Assembly: GCF_000430825.1 (NCBI RefSeq)
Contig: NZ_AUMT01000001.1
Coordinates: forward strand, 180,497 to 244,496
DNA: 64,000 bases
Source of the DNA: Chryseobacterium daeguense DSM 19388
GTDB taxonomy: Bacteria; Bacteroidota; Bacteroidia; Flavobacteriales; Weeksellaceae
Reading direction: 5' to 3'
The notes under the pieces are model-generated. The model was not told where the DNA came from. It saw nothing but the letters and a program-made list of their open reading frames with translations, and made no database searches. Position 1 is the stretch's first letter. Each line of letters opens with the position of its first letter. The position numbers and the translations under genes are program-made. This document shows, in pieces, positions 28,357-37,402 of the stretch.

Positions 28357-28384
28357 AAAAGCGGGAAAATTTCCCGCTTTTTGT
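28357..28384. terminator. Bidirectional terminator between phosphatase and DoxX-like genes
   Basis: AAAAAGCGGGAAA pairs with TTTCCCGCTTTTT, with A and T runs on both sides. It sits between convergent genes and can serve both. Confidence 0.85.
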
Positions 28385-28386
28385 AT

Positions 28387-28767
28387 TTAGACATTATCTG
28401 TAGATTTTAGTGCCCAAGCAATGAGAGGAGCCTGCATAAACAGCCTTCCGAATCGTAATTTATCATTGTTTAAGCCAAATCCGTCCTTCCTGTTTTTGTA
28501 TTGGGCAATATTTCCGGGGAGAACGGCAGCAAAGAATCCGGCCACTATTTTACCAATTGTTTTTCTATGTTTTTCAGGGGTGATAATGGTTGCTGTTCCC
28601 AGAAGGATTTCTGCAATTCCTGAATATACTACCGTATCATCTTTCTTCAGAGGTACCCAATCCGGAACCTGCGCCTGAAATTCTTTTCTTGCAAAAGTGA
28701 GGTGGCTTATTCCTGCCGTAATAAGAAATGCTCCGAGAGCAATTCTTGAAATGTCTTTCGTTTCCAT
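28387..28767 (-). CDS. Small DoxX-like membrane protein
   Basis: This 126-residue protein has about four hydrophobic segments (ALGAFLITAGISHLTF, VVYSGIAEILLGTATII, IGKIVAGFFAAVLPGN, FMQAPLIAWALK). The GISHLTFARKEFQAQVPDW and YSGIAEILLG patterns are those of DoxX-like membrane proteins. Its role is unknown. Another DoxX-type gene lies 104 bp upstream on the same strand, so the two may be co-transcribed. Confidence 0.75.
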   Translation of the reverse strand: METKDISRIALGAFLITAGISHLTFARKEFQAQVPDWVPLKKDDTVVYSGIAEILLGTATIITPEKHRKTIGKIVAGFFAAVLPGNIAQYKNRKDGFGLNNDKLRFGRLFMQAPLIAWALKSTDNV

Positions 28768-28871
28768 ATTAATAAATTTTGTGGTGGTTTTAATTATTTT
28801 AAACCAAAATCAGACCATAAAAAATAGTAATACTTTCCAAAATAACGGATTAAAATTTTCTGTTTTAAAAT

Positions 28872-29357
28872 TTACCTGTAAAGACTAACTTTTTTCTTCA
28901 GGAACTTATCAAAACCAAAAGTCTTATAGCCGTATAAAGCAAATAAACCAAGCAGCATGATATATAAAACCTGCGGTAAATAAAAGAAATAGGTAAGCCA
29001 TGTATAATTTTCCATAGGCCTTGTTTTTGTATCAATGCCAACCATTTCAGTCGGGATAGAATGAATATCTTTTGTAACTAAAGCAACAAGCATGATTACA
29101 ATTAAAGCCGCGGAGCTGAACCTTGTAAAAAGCCCGATCAGAAGGAAGAATCCCCATATCATTTCATTGGCAGCAACAAAATTTGCCATAAACTGCGGAT
29201 TTGAGAAGCCAAGGCTGGTAATAGTTTTCAGCATATAGCCTTGAAAAACAGGGTGGAAGAGTTTGTTGAAGCCGGTAATAAAGAAGAATAATCCAATGCT
29301 TAGCCTGCAGATGACATAGAAAATGTCCCCGATTTTGTTAAAATTTTCTTGTTTCAT
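28872..29357 (-). CDS. DoxX family membrane protein
   Basis: This 161-residue protein has four transmembrane helices. LSIGLFFFITGFNKLFHP near the N-terminus and AANEMIWGFFLLIGLFTRFSSAAL in the middle are DoxX family signatures. Related proteins include a quinol-oxidase subunit in archaea and thiosulfate or redox-related membrane proteins, but most bacterial members are uncharacterised. It is transcribed toward the second small DoxX-like gene. Confidence 0.8.
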   Translation of the reverse strand: MKQENFNKIGDIFYVICRLSIGLFFFITGFNKLFHPVFQGYMLKTITSLGFSNPQFMANFVAANEMIWGFFLLIGLFTRFSSAALIVIMLVALVTKDIHSIPTEMVGIDTKTRPMENYTWLTYFFYLPQVLYIMLLGLFALYGYKTFGFDKFLKKKVSLYR

Positions 29358-29532
29358 TTGTATAATAATTATGAGGGTTAATTATTTTTTTTATGCTGTC
29401 AATTTCTGAGGCGAAACATTTAACATAATATATTGTAAAAGTATGAAATTTGTTTTAGAAAGACAAAAATCAGAAACATCGGATATATGAGAAAAATTAT
29501 TAATTTTAAGCCAACAGAAAATCTAATATTTC

Positions 29533-30234
29533 ATGATAGATAAAAGAGTAAAAAACGCAAAGGAAGCCATTGAAGGAATTAAAGACGGAATGACGTTGAT
29601 GCTGGGAGGGTTTGGTCTTTGCGGTATCCCTGAAAATTCAATTAATGCTTTGGTAGAGAGTGATGTAAAAGATCTTACCTGTATTTCAAACAACGCTGGT
29701 GTGGATGATTTCGGTCTTGGACTGCTTCTTCACAAGAGACAGATTAAGAAGATGATTTCGTCTTATGTGGGAGAAAATGCAGAATTCGAAAGACAGATGC
29801 TTTCCGGCGAGTTGGAAGTGGAACTTACTCCACAGGGAACTTTGGCGGAAAAATGCAGAGCTGCACAGGCGGGAATTCCTGCTTTTTACACTCCTGCAGG
29901 ATATGGAACGGAAATAGCGGAAGGTAAGGAAGTAAAGGATTTCAAAGGCAAACCACACATTCTGGAGCACGCTTACGAAGCAGATTTTTCCATTGTAAAA
30001 GCCTGGAAGGGTGATCATGCTGGAAACCTTATTTTTAAAGGATCGGCAAGAAATTTTAATCATCCTATGGCCGGAGCAGGAAAAATTACAATTGCAGAAG
30101 TTGAGGAGCTGGTAGAACCGGGAGAGCTAGACCCGAACCAGGTTCATATTCCGGGAATTATGATCCAGAGGATTTTCCAGGGCGAAAAATTTGAAAAAAG
30201 AATCGAGCAGAGAACTGTGAGAAAAAGAGATTAA
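29533..30234 (+). CDS. scoA: 3-oxoacid (succinyl-CoA:acetoacetate) CoA-transferase, subunit A
   Basis: This 233-residue alpha subunit of a class I CoA-transferase moves CoA from succinyl-CoA to a 3-oxoacid such as acetoacetate. Family motifs seen are [15 protein letters not shown] (glycine-rich loop), [42 protein letters not shown] and [20 protein letters not shown]. The partner subunit B is at 32258-32911 on the same strand but separated by a 1.8-kb gene on the other strand; A and B are normally adjacent or fused. It has its own terminator, so the subunits are probably made from separate transcripts. Confidence 0.92.
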   Translation: MIDKRVKNAKEAIEGIKDGMTLMLGGFGLCGIPENSINALVESDVKDLTCISNNAGVDDFGLGLLLHKRQIKKMISSYVGENAEFERQMLSGELEVELTPQGTLAEKCRAAQAGIPAFYTPAGYGTEIAEGKEVKDFKGKPHILEHAYEADFSIVKAWKGDHAGNLIFKGSARNFNHPMAGAGKITIAEVEELVEPGELDPNQVHIPGIMIQRIFQGEKFEKRIEQRTVRKRD

Positions 30235-30256
30235 TTTCTATTAAAATAATTAAAAT

Positions 30257-30287
30257 AATACCCCGAAGTAACATTCGGGGTATTTTA
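30257..30287. terminator. Terminator between scoA and the convergent ABC exporter gene
   Basis: AATACCCCGAA (30257-30267) pairs with TTCGGGGTATT (30274-30284), with AT-rich flanks on both sides, probably working in both directions. A single repeat half (TGTCATTCTGACGAAG) follows at 30293. Confidence 0.8.
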
Positions 30288-30336
30288 TTAACTGTCATTC
30301 TGACGAAGAAAAAATCTCAGAAAATAGTAATTTAAA

Positions 30337-32136
30337 TTAAGCTTCTACCGTAAGTTTACGCTCCCCAATCTGCTGTCTCCACATCGCATAATACAAGCCT
30401 TTTTCTTCAATAAGATGAAGATGAGAACCTGTTTCTACAATTTGTCCGCGCTCAAGAACATAGATCCTGTCGGCATGCATAATTGTACTCAATCGGTGGG
30501 CGATAAGAACCGTAATCTGTTCCTTTTCCTTCGAAATTTCCTTAATGGTCGTTGTAATTTCTTCTTCGGTGATGCTGTCTAGTGCAGAAGTGGCCTCATC
30601 AAATATCAATAAATGAGGTTTTCTCAATAATGCTCTGGCAATGGCGATTCTCTGCTTTTCACCGCCGCTTAATTTTAATCCGCCTTCACCGATTATGGTT
30701 TCAATTCCGTTTTCTGCGCGCTCCAGAAGTGCCGTACAGCTGGATTTTTTTAAAGCTGACTGTAAATCTTCTTCCGTAGCCGAAGGATTTACGAATAAAA
30801 GATTTTCCTTAATTGTTCCTGAAAAAAGCTGGGTATCCTGCGTTACAAAACCGATCTGATTTCTCAGTTCATCAAAATCAAATTCTTTTCCATTAATTTT
30901 ATTATAAAAAATATCTCCCTCCAGTGGTCTGTAAAGGCCCACAAGCAATTTCACCAAGGTACTTTTTCCGGAACCGCTCGGCCCCACAAAAGCAATGGTT
31001 TCACCGTTTTTTACATTAAATGAAATAGAATTAAGCGCTTTATAATGAGCGGACTGATGCTGAAAGGAAACGTTCTGGAATTCCAGGTCTTCGATAGCTC
31101 CGATTGTTTTTGGATGGGCTGGTTTGGCTTCCACTTCTTTTTTCATTACACGGTCAAAATTATTCAGTGATGCCTGTGCTTCACGATAAGAAATAATAAT
31201 ATTTCCGATTTCCTGCATAGGCCCGAAAATAAAGAAACCGTAAAACATTAATGATAAGTATTGCCCCGGTGTTACGATATTTTTAAAAATTAATAACAAT
31301 AACGTAAACGTAATAACCTGCTGTAGAAAATTAACCAAAGTTCCCTGCACAAAGCTCAGCGAACGGATGCTTTTCACCTTTCTCAATTCAAGATTCAGGA
31401 TTTTGTAGGTGTTGTTGTTCAGACGTTCAACTTCCTGGTTGGTAAGGCCTAAACTTTTTACAATTTCAATGTTTCTAAGGCTTTCAGTAGTGCTTCCCGC
31501 AAGATTGGTAGTTTCTTTAACGATGTTTTTCTGAATATTTTTGATCCGCTTGCTCAATAAATTTGTGATAACGGCAATGAAAATGATTCCCAGTACATAT
31601 ACCGGCATAATAGACCAATGCAGACGAATCGCATACACCGAAACGAAAATAATGCTTACCAAAATCCCGAAAAAAACATTAATAAAATTGTTAATAAACT
31701 TCACGGTATCTTCCCGCACTTTGGTTAAGATAGAAAGCGTTTCACCGCTACGCTGGTCCTCAAATTCCTGATAAGGCAGCCTCATGGAATGTTTAAGACC
31801 GTCTGTAAAAATTTTTGCCCCAAATTTTTGGTTAATCACGTTCACCACATAGTCCTGAAAGGCTTTTGCAATACGGCTTATCATCGCAGTTCCTATCAGC
31901 AGCCCAAGAAAATAGAATACACCATGATAAATATCCGTTCCGTAAAGATAGTCGTTCAGGTTTCGGGGAAGTGTTTTTTCCTTATCAAAAAAATTGGGAT
32001 GGGTTACCAGCTGATCCAGAATATTCCCGGTAATTGCAGGGGCAAATAGCGAAAAAACCTGATTTACAGCAGCTAATAATAGCGAGATGAAGATCAGCCA
32101 TTTATATGGTTTTAAATATTGTAAGAGAATTTTCAT
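30337..32136 (-). CDS. ABC exporter, fused membrane and ATPase domains (MsbA/MDR type)
   Basis: This 599-residue half-transporter has six transmembrane helices in the first about 320 residues. A nucleotide-binding domain from about 350 carries Walker A GPSGSGKST, signature LSGGEKQRIAIARALL, Walker B LLIFDEATSALD and the H-loop LIAHRLST. It works as a homodimer to export lipids or drugs. It resembles the MsbA/multidrug group, but the substrate is not readable. It is oddly placed between the two CoA-transferase subunit genes on the opposite strand. A -7 box is seen 19-26 bp upstream of the start. Confidence 0.9.
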   Translation of the reverse strand: MKILLQYLKPYKWLIFISLLLAAVNQVFSLFAPAITGNILDQLVTHPNFFDKEKTLPRNLNDYLYGTDIYHGVFYFLGLLIGTAMISRIAKAFQDYVVNVINQKFGAKIFTDGLKHSMRLPYQEFEDQRSGETLSILTKVREDTVKFINNFINVFFGILVSIIFVSVYAIRLHWSIMPVYVLGIIFIAVITNLLSKRIKNIQKNIVKETTNLAGSTTESLRNIEIVKSLGLTNQEVERLNNNTYKILNLELRKVKSIRSLSFVQGTLVNFLQQVITFTLLLLIFKNIVTPGQYLSLMFYGFFIFGPMQEIGNIIISYREAQASLNNFDRVMKKEVEAKPAHPKTIGAIEDLEFQNVSFQHQSAHYKALNSISFNVKNGETIAFVGPSGSGKSTLVKLLVGLYRPLEGDIFYNKINGKEFDFDELRNQIGFVTQDTQLFSGTIKENLLFVNPSATEEDLQSALKKSSCTALLERAENGIETIIGEGGLKLSGGEKQRIAIARALLRKPHLLIFDEATSALDSITEEEITTTIKEISKEKEQITVLIAHRLSTIMHADRIYVLERGQIVETGSHLHLIEEKGLYYAMWRQQIGERKLTVEA

Positions 32137-32154
32137 AGTAAAATCAAAAGTTCA

Positions 32155-32162
32155 CAAATTTA
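32155..32162 (-). promoter_or_regulatory. Predicted -7 element of the ABC exporter gene
   Basis: On the minus strand TAAATTTG lies 18 bp before the ATG. The nearest TTTG upstream is only 15 bp away, shorter than the usual 19-21. Confidence 0.45.
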
Positions 32163-32257
32163 CAACAATTTAAGGCTCAAAATTTATCATAGGATAAGAA
32201 AGAAAGTATTTTCGTAATTCTGAAAAAATGGCTAATTTGGCGGGATAAGATTATGCT

Positions 32258-32911
32258 ATGCTAACTAAAGAACAAATTGCACAAAGAATTTCCAGAGAAG
32301 TAAAAGACGGATATTATGTAAATTTAGGAATCGGAATTCCCACATTGGTCGCTAACTATGTTCCGGACAACCTTTCAGTAGAATTTCAGAGTGAAAACGG
32401 AGTATTGGGAATGGGCCCTTTTCCTTTTGAAGGGGAAGAAGATGCGGACATCATCAATGCCGGAAAACAGACGATTACTATTTTAAACGGAGGTTCATTT
32501 TTCGATTCGGCTTTCAGTTTCGGAATGATCAGAAGCCAGAAAGTAGATCTTACCATTCTTGGAGCGATGGAAGTTTCGGAAAACGGAGATATTGCCAACT
32601 GGAAAATTCCGGGAAAGATGGTAAAAGGTATGGGTGGAGCAATGGATCTGGTAGCTTCCGCAGAAAATATTATTGTTGCGATGATGCACGTTAATAAAGC
32701 CGGAGAAAGCAAAATCCTTAAAAAATGTACACTTCCTCTTACGGGAGTTAACTGTGTAAAAAGAGTCGTAACCGAATTGGCTGTTCTGGATGTAACACCG
32801 GCCGGATTCAGGCTAATAGAAAGAGCTCCGGGAGTTTCGGTGGAAGATATAATAAAAGCAACAGAAGCTGATTTGATCATTGACGGAGAAGTTCCTGAAA
32901 TGCAGTTCTAA
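32258..32911 (+). CDS. scoB: 3-oxoacid (succinyl-CoA:acetoacetate) CoA-transferase, subunit B
   Basis: This 217-residue beta subunit carries the catalytic glutamate in the SENGVLGMGP motif (near residue 50), where a glutamyl-CoA thioester forms. Other family features are NLGIGIPTLVANYVP, DIINAGKQTITILNGGSFFDSA, IPGKMVKGMGGAMDL and CTLPLTGVNCVKRVVTELAVLDV. Together with ScoA it supports ketone-body or short-chain fatty-acid use. It is divergent from the ABC exporter gene (121-bp gap) and ends in its own terminator. Confidence 0.93.
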   Translation: MLTKEQIAQRISREVKDGYYVNLGIGIPTLVANYVPDNLSVEFQSENGVLGMGPFPFEGEEDADIINAGKQTITILNGGSFFDSAFSFGMIRSQKVDLTILGAMEVSENGDIANWKIPGKMVKGMGGAMDLVASAENIIVAMMHVNKAGESKILKKCTLPLTGVNCVKRVVTELAVLDVTPAGFRLIERAPGVSVEDIIKATEADLIIDGEVPEMQF

Positions 32912-32920
32912 TAAAATAAA

Positions 32921-32946
32921 AACCTTGTCACCGACAAGGTTTTTTA
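32921..32946 (+). terminator. Terminator of scoB
   Basis: AACCTTGTC (32921-32929) pairs with GACAAGGTT (32933-32941), with a CAC-type loop and a T run. Confidence 0.85.
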
Positions 32947-33007
32947 TTGAAAATATTGTATCGTAATTAAATTCAAATAAGGATACAATTATGATTGCTA
33001 AAAAATA

Positions 33008-33103
33008 GATGCTTCGACTCCGCTCAGCATGACACCGCTACAAATTGGCTGTTAATAAAGCAGCTAGTATTAGAAATATCATGCAGAGGTTCTCGAAGTA
33101 TTT
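33008..33103. repeat. Dispersed hairpin element A, copy 2 (one arm degraded)
   Basis: The arm GATGCTTCGACTCCGCTCAG at 33008 is followed by a core that is the reverse complement of the copy at 48558 (GCTACAAATT ... AAAGCAGCTAGTATTAGA). The second arm (ATCATGCAGAGGTTCTCGAA) is degraded. Confidence 0.75.
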
Positions 33104-33119
33104 TTATTCAATTTAACAA

Positions 33120-33923
33120 TTACTTTCCGTCCTGTGCTCCGAAAACCTTCTGCAAAATACTAGTAGTTCTCATTGCGGGAGTATTTCTGATACCGCTTTC
33201 CTTTTGAGCCACCATTTTGAACACACCGTTAATGGTTTCGTTTGTAACATATTCGTTAAGATCTGTTGTTACAGACTGTCCGGTGAAGGTATTATATTTT
33301 GAAATCAGACCTGCCCAGACTTTATCTGCGCCCACCTTTCCAAGCGAGGCTTTTACTTTCGGCTGAAAAGCTGTGAACAGCTGGCTTTGGGTTTTCGATT
33401 GAAGGTAGTTGGTTGCTGCATTATCCGTTCCCAATAAGATATTTTTTGCATCGGTGATCGTCATGGATGTAATGGCTTTTGTAAAGATAGGAGCCGCTTC
33501 TACAACGGCATCTTCTGCAGCTCTGTTCAGCAGTTTTACCCCCTGATCTGCCAGGCTTTCCATACCGATGGAACGTAAAGTAGTATCAATTTTTCTTAAT
33601 TTTTCCGGCATTAAAATTTTTACCGCTTCATTTTTTAAGAAACCGTCGGTTACCCCAAGTTTTTTAACCCCTTCGGTTACTCCCATGCTTAAAGCTTCTT
33701 TTAAACCTGAGGAAATCTGTGTGGAAGTAAGGCTTCCCAGATTTACAGGTGATGAAGTTGTAGGAGCTGTCGTAGTAGGGGTGGTTGATGTTCCGCTTTT
33801 TACAGGAGCATTAAGGTCAACACCTGTTTTATCTTTTACTACGGATTTAATGGCATCAAGGATTTGAGCTTGTGTCGAAATAGAAAACAGCAGAATTGCA
33901 GCTGTTATAAAGTTCTTTCTCAT
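33120..33923 (-). CDS. DUF4197 family exported protein
   Basis: This 267-residue protein has a signal peptide of about 19 residues (ending STQAQ). A Thr/Pro-rich linker (SGTSTTPTTTAPTTSS) leads to an all-helical DUF4197 domain (about 65-265). That domain contains SSGLKEALSMGVTEGVKKLG, NEAVKILMPEKLRKIDTTLR and NRAAEDAVVEAAPIFTKAI. Function is unknown; the product is expected in the periplasm or outer membrane. It is a single gene with a predicted -7 box upstream. Confidence 0.85.
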   Translation of the reverse strand: MRKNFITAAILLFSISTQAQILDAIKSVVKDKTGVDLNAPVKSGTSTTPTTTAPTTSSPVNLGSLTSTQISSGLKEALSMGVTEGVKKLGVTDGFLKNEAVKILMPEKLRKIDTTLRSIGMESLADQGVKLLNRAAEDAVVEAAPIFTKAITSMTITDAKNILLGTDNAATNYLQSKTQSQLFTAFQPKVKASLGKVGADKVWAGLISKYNTFTGQSVTTDLNEYVTNETINGVFKMVAQKESGIRNTPAMRTTSILQKVFGAQDGK

Positions 33924-33937
33924 TTGTCTATTTTTTG

Positions 33938-33945
33938 CAAATTTA
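33938..33945 (-). promoter_or_regulatory. Predicted -7 element of the DUF4197 gene
   Basis: On the minus strand TAAATTTG matches TAnnTTTG and lies 14 bp before the ATG. Confidence 0.45.
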
Positions 33946-34028
33946 GATGTTTTATTTTTTAATAAGTTAAAAAGGTAGGGTAAGTTTTCAGAAAATAATT
34001 ATATTAGCTAAAACCTTAATCAAATCCA

Positions 34029-36281
34029 ATGGTACGCGCTATTTTTGTATTTTTTATCTTAATTTCAAATGTATTTTTTTCTCAAGAAAAACTGAATTTA
34101 ATTCCTTATCCCCAAAAAGTTATTATAAAAGAAGGATTTTTTACTATTCCTGAAATAATTATGTTAAATAGTAATCTCCCAAAAGATGAAACAGGATATT
34201 TTAAAAAACAATTAAGTTCAAGCGTAAAATTTCAGGATTCTAAAGGTTCAGGTGCTCATTTGGTGTATTCTCAGCTTCCAAAATCAAACAATGCAGGTTC
34301 GAATGAGTTTTATTCTCTTGAAATTTCTCCGAAGCAGATTCAAATAAAATCTTATACTAAGCAGGGATATTTTTTAGCGCTTCAGACATTGATCCAATTA
34401 ATAGAAACTTATAAAAAAGATAAAAAAATTCCGGTCTTAACAATAGAAGACCAGCCTAAATTTTCATGGCGGGGAATGCACCTTGATGTCTGCCGCCATT
34501 TCTTCACTGTAGAAGAAGTAAAGCAGTATATTGACTATCTGGCTATGTATAAGCTAAATACTTTTCATTGGCATTTGACAGATGATCAGGGATGGAGAAT
34601 TGAGATAAAAAAATATCCAAAATTAACGCAAATTGGTTCAAAACGTAAAGAATCAATGATTGGGGCCTATGTAGATAATACTTTTGACGGAAAACCTTAC
34701 GGTCCTTATTTTTATACGCAGGAGCAGATTAAAGATGTTGTAAAATATGCACAGGAAAGGCATATTACGGTGGTTCCGGAAATAGAAATGCCGGGTCACG
34801 CGCTGGCCGCATTATCAGCATATCCTGAATTGGCCTGTACAAAAGGACCTTTTGAACCGGCTACAAAATGGGGCGTTTTTGATGACGTTTTCTGTCCGAA
34901 AGATGAAACTTTTAAATTTTTAGAAAATGTTTTGGATGAGGTTATTTCACTTTTTCCATCACAGTATATTCACATCGGTGGTGATGAATGCCCGAAAACA
35001 AGATGGAAGGAATGTGCTCACTGTCAGGCTTTAATCAAGAAAAATAATTTAAAGGACGAACACGGGCTGCAAAGTTATTTTATCCAAAGAATTGAAAAAT
35101 ATGTAAACGGAAAAGGTCGAAAAATTATAGGCTGGGACGAAATTCTGGAAGGCGGACTGGCTCCTAATGCAGCCGTAATGAGCTGGACGGGCATCAAAGG
35201 TGGGGTAGAAGCCGCCAAAACCGGCCACTTCGCAGTTATGACACCGGGTTCTTATTGCTATTTCGATCACTATCAGGGAGATCCGTCTACCGAGCCCAAT
35301 GCTTTCGGAGGATTTACACCATTGGATAAAGTATATTCCTACAACCCGATCCCTGAAGAATTAAATGCTGAACAGGCAAAATACATACTGGGTGTTCAGG
35401 CGAATTTATGGACTGAATATATTCTGGATTTTAAGCAGGTTCAATATATGATTTTCCCAAGATTGATGGCCCTTTCCGAAGTGGGATGGGGAACATCTGA
35501 TCCCAAGAATTATAAAGAATTTGAAGGCCGTGTGATCAATCATTTTAAAATTTTAGATAAAATGAATGTGAATTATGCCAAAAGTATCTATAATGTAACG
35601 GGAAAAGTAATAGCGGCTGATAATGGGGTAGCTTATGAGCTTTCAACCTCTCAAAATCCTGACGGAATTCGTTATACACTTGACGGAAGTGAGCCTGCAG
35701 CTGGTTCTCAGACCTATAAAAATGCCATTCCTGTATCAAAATCCGCAACAATAAAATCTGCATATTTTGAAAATGGACAATTGAAAAGTGCAGTTTCTTC
35801 ACAGGATTTCACGGTTTCAAAAACCACGGGAAAAAAAATAATGCTTGAACAGCAGCCGAGCGAAAATTATTCTTTTGGAGGTTCTTTTACTTTAATTGAC
35901 GGAATCATCGGAAATCAAAGACAATTAGGAAAAACATGGCTTGGCTTTAGTGGAAAAGATGTGGTGGCGACTATTGATTTCGGACAGAAAACAGCTTTCA
36001 AGGAAGTATATTTTAATACGTTGGATAATAAAGGAAGCTGGATTCACATGGCAAAATCAGCACAGATTTTTGTTTCTGATGATGGAACTAATTTTAAATT
36101 AATCAAGGAAATCGGAAAAGATGAAATCCTTAAAGCTAATGGAAAAATCAGGCTGAATGTAGGAAATCAAAATTCTAAATATTTAAAAATTAAAATAGAG
36201 AACGCAGGAATTATCCCGGCAGGAAATCCGGGTGCAGACTCAAAAGCATGGCTTTTCGTCGACGAAATCGGAGCCAATTAA
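34029..36281 (+). CDS. Beta-N-acetylhexosaminidase, GH20
   Basis: This 750-residue enzyme removes terminal beta-linked GlcNAc or GalNAc from glycans by substrate-assisted catalysis. The signal peptide ends NVFFSQ. The order is a GH20 N-domain (about 20-140), the catalytic TIM barrel (about 145-490), a chitobiase C-terminal-like domain (IRYTLDGSEPAAGSQTY) and a discoidin-like F5/8 type C domain at the end. The catalytic pair is D319-E320 in HIGGDECPKTRW; substrate-binding residues lie in HWHLTDDQGWRIEIK. The next gene starts 34 bp downstream, consistent with one N-glycan-degrading operon. Confidence 0.93.
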   Translation: MVRAIFVFFILISNVFFSQEKLNLIPYPQKVIIKEGFFTIPEIIMLNSNLPKDETGYFKKQLSSSVKFQDSKGSGAHLVYSQLPKSNNAGSNEFYSLEISPKQIQIKSYTKQGYFLALQTLIQLIETYKKDKKIPVLTIEDQPKFSWRGMHLDVCRHFFTVEEVKQYIDYLAMYKLNTFHWHLTDDQGWRIEIKKYPKLTQIGSKRKESMIGAYVDNTFDGKPYGPYFYTQEQIKDVVKYAQERHITVVPEIEMPGHALAALSAYPELACTKGPFEPATKWGVFDDVFCPKDETFKFLENVLDEVISLFPSQYIHIGGDECPKTRWKECAHCQALIKKNNLKDEHGLQSYFIQRIEKYVNGKGRKIIGWDEILEGGLAPNAAVMSWTGIKGGVEAAKTGHFAVMTPGSYCYFDHYQGDPSTEPNAFGGFTPLDKVYSYNPIPEELNAEQAKYILGVQANLWTEYILDFKQVQYMIFPRLMALSEVGWGTSDPKNYKEFEGRVINHFKILDKMNVNYAKSIYNVTGKVIAADNGVAYELSTSQNPDGIRYTLDGSEPAAGSQTYKNAIPVSKSATIKSAYFENGQLKSAVSSQDFTVSKTTGKKIMLEQQPSENYSFGGSFTLIDGIIGNQRQLGKTWLGFSGKDVVATIDFGQKTAFKEVYFNTLDNKGSWIHMAKSAQIFVSDDGTNFKLIKEIGKDEILKANGKIRLNVGNQNSKYLKIKIENAGIIPAGNPGADSKAWLFVDEIGAN

Positions 36282-36315
36282 GTCCCAAACCCTGCAATCT
36301 AATACCTTAAAAACT

Positions 36316-37311
36316 ATGAACTCACGTAGAAAATTTCTAAAAAATACAGCATTGGCATCTTCCGCATTACTGTTGAATCCATTGGATTTAATGGCTAAAG
36401 ATCTGCCGGAAAATGGAAGTAAAATAATCAATAAACCTATTGTTCTTTCCACCTGGAATTTTGGCTTAAAAGCTAATGAAGAAGCATGGACAGTTTTAGG
36501 AAAAGGGGGACGGGCCCTTGATGCGGTGGAAAAAGGAGTTCGTTTGGTGGAGGATGATCCCAATGAAAGAAGTGTAGGTTATGGCGGACGTCCGGACAGA
36601 GACGGAAGGGTGACACTGGATGCCTGTATTATGGATGAAAACTACAACATCGGATCCGTTGCCTGTCTCGAAAATATCAAAAATCCTATTTCTGTAGCAA
36701 GAGCAGTAATGGAAAAAACGCCGCACGTAATGCTTGTGGGAGACGGAGCGTTACAGTTTGCGGTTTCTCAGGGGTTTAAAAAACAAAACCTTCTCACTCC
36801 TGATTCCGAAAAGGAATGGAAAGAATGGCTAAAGGAAAGCAAGTATAAGCCTATCGTAAACATTGAAAATCACGATACAATAGGTATGATTGCCCTGGAT
36901 GCGAACGGAAATCTTTCGGGAGCATGTACTACGAGCGGAATGGCTTTCAAAATGCATGGAAGAGTTGGTGATTCACCGATCATTGGGGCAGGCTTATTTG
37001 TTGATAATGAGGTAGGCGCAGCTACGGCAACCGGTCATGGAGAAGAAGTGATAAGAATGGTGGGAACGCATTTAGTGGTTGAATTAATGAGACAGGGAAG
37101 AAATCCTCAACAGGCTTGTAAAGAGGCGGTTGAACGGATTGTACAGATTACAAAAAGAAGAAACAAAAACTTGAAAGATATTCAGGTTGGTTTTATAGCG
37201 ATCAATAAAAAAGGAGAATATGGTTCTTATTGTATTCAGGACGGATTTAATTTTGCGGTGTATGACCAGAAAGGAAATCGCCTGGAAAAACCGGGTTTTG
37301 CTTTGAAATAA
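36316..37311 (+). CDS. N4-(beta-N-acetylglucosaminyl)-L-asparaginase (glycosylasparaginase)
   Basis: This 331-residue Ntn hydrolase cleaves the GlcNAc-Asn bond that links N-glycans to asparagine. The precursor self-cleaves between D187 and T188 in the motif N-H-D-T-I-G-M, and Thr188 then becomes the N-terminal nucleophile. GDSPIIGAGLFVDNEVGAA and TGHGEE, which line the active site, are present. The start is ATG 36316: it gives a twin-arginine signal (NSRRKFLKNTALASSALLL), while the open frame to 36232 overlaps the hexosaminidase gene. Export through Tat fits a folded proenzyme. The protein is close in form to the well-studied Elizabethkingia enzyme. Partners upstream (GH20) and downstream (GH2) support N-glycan catabolism. 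Confidence 0.93.
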   Translation: MNSRRKFLKNTALASSALLLNPLDLMAKDLPENGSKIINKPIVLSTWNFGLKANEEAWTVLGKGGRALDAVEKGVRLVEDDPNERSVGYGGRPDRDGRVTLDACIMDENYNIGSVACLENIKNPISVARAVMEKTPHVMLVGDGALQFAVSQGFKKQNLLTPDSEKEWKEWLKESKYKPIVNIENHDTIGMIALDANGNLSGACTTSGMAFKMHGRVGDSPIIGAGLFVDNEVGAATATGHGEEVIRMVGTHLVVELMRQGRNPQQACKEAVERIVQITKRRNKNLKDIQVGFIAINKKGEYGSYCIQDGFNFAVYDQKGNRLEKPGFALK

Positions 37312-37320
37312 GTATAAAAA

Positions 37321-37376
37321 TTAGAAATTAGAAATTAGAAATTAGAAATTAGAAATTAGAAATTAGAAATTAGAAA
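37321..37376. repeat. Tandem 7-bp repeat (TTAGAAA) x8
   Basis: Eight perfect TTAGAAA units fill most of the 91-bp gap between the glycosylasparaginase and CutC genes. The unit length is not a multiple of three, but the tract is non-coding, so length change would act on spacing or RNA, not on a frame. Confidence 0.95.
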
Positions 37377-37402
37377 TTAATTTTGCTAAACCCTAAACCC
37401 AA

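Noticed and set aside
32386..32880. A 164-codon minus-strand frame inside scoB
   Set aside because: Antisense to a well-recognised CoA-transferase subunit.
36232..36315. Longer start of the glycosylasparaginase
   Set aside because: It overlaps the hexosaminidase gene; the twin-arginine signal begins at 36316.
37321..37376. CRISPR array
   Set aside because: The tract is a pure 7-bp tandem repeat with no spacers, and no cas genes are present.
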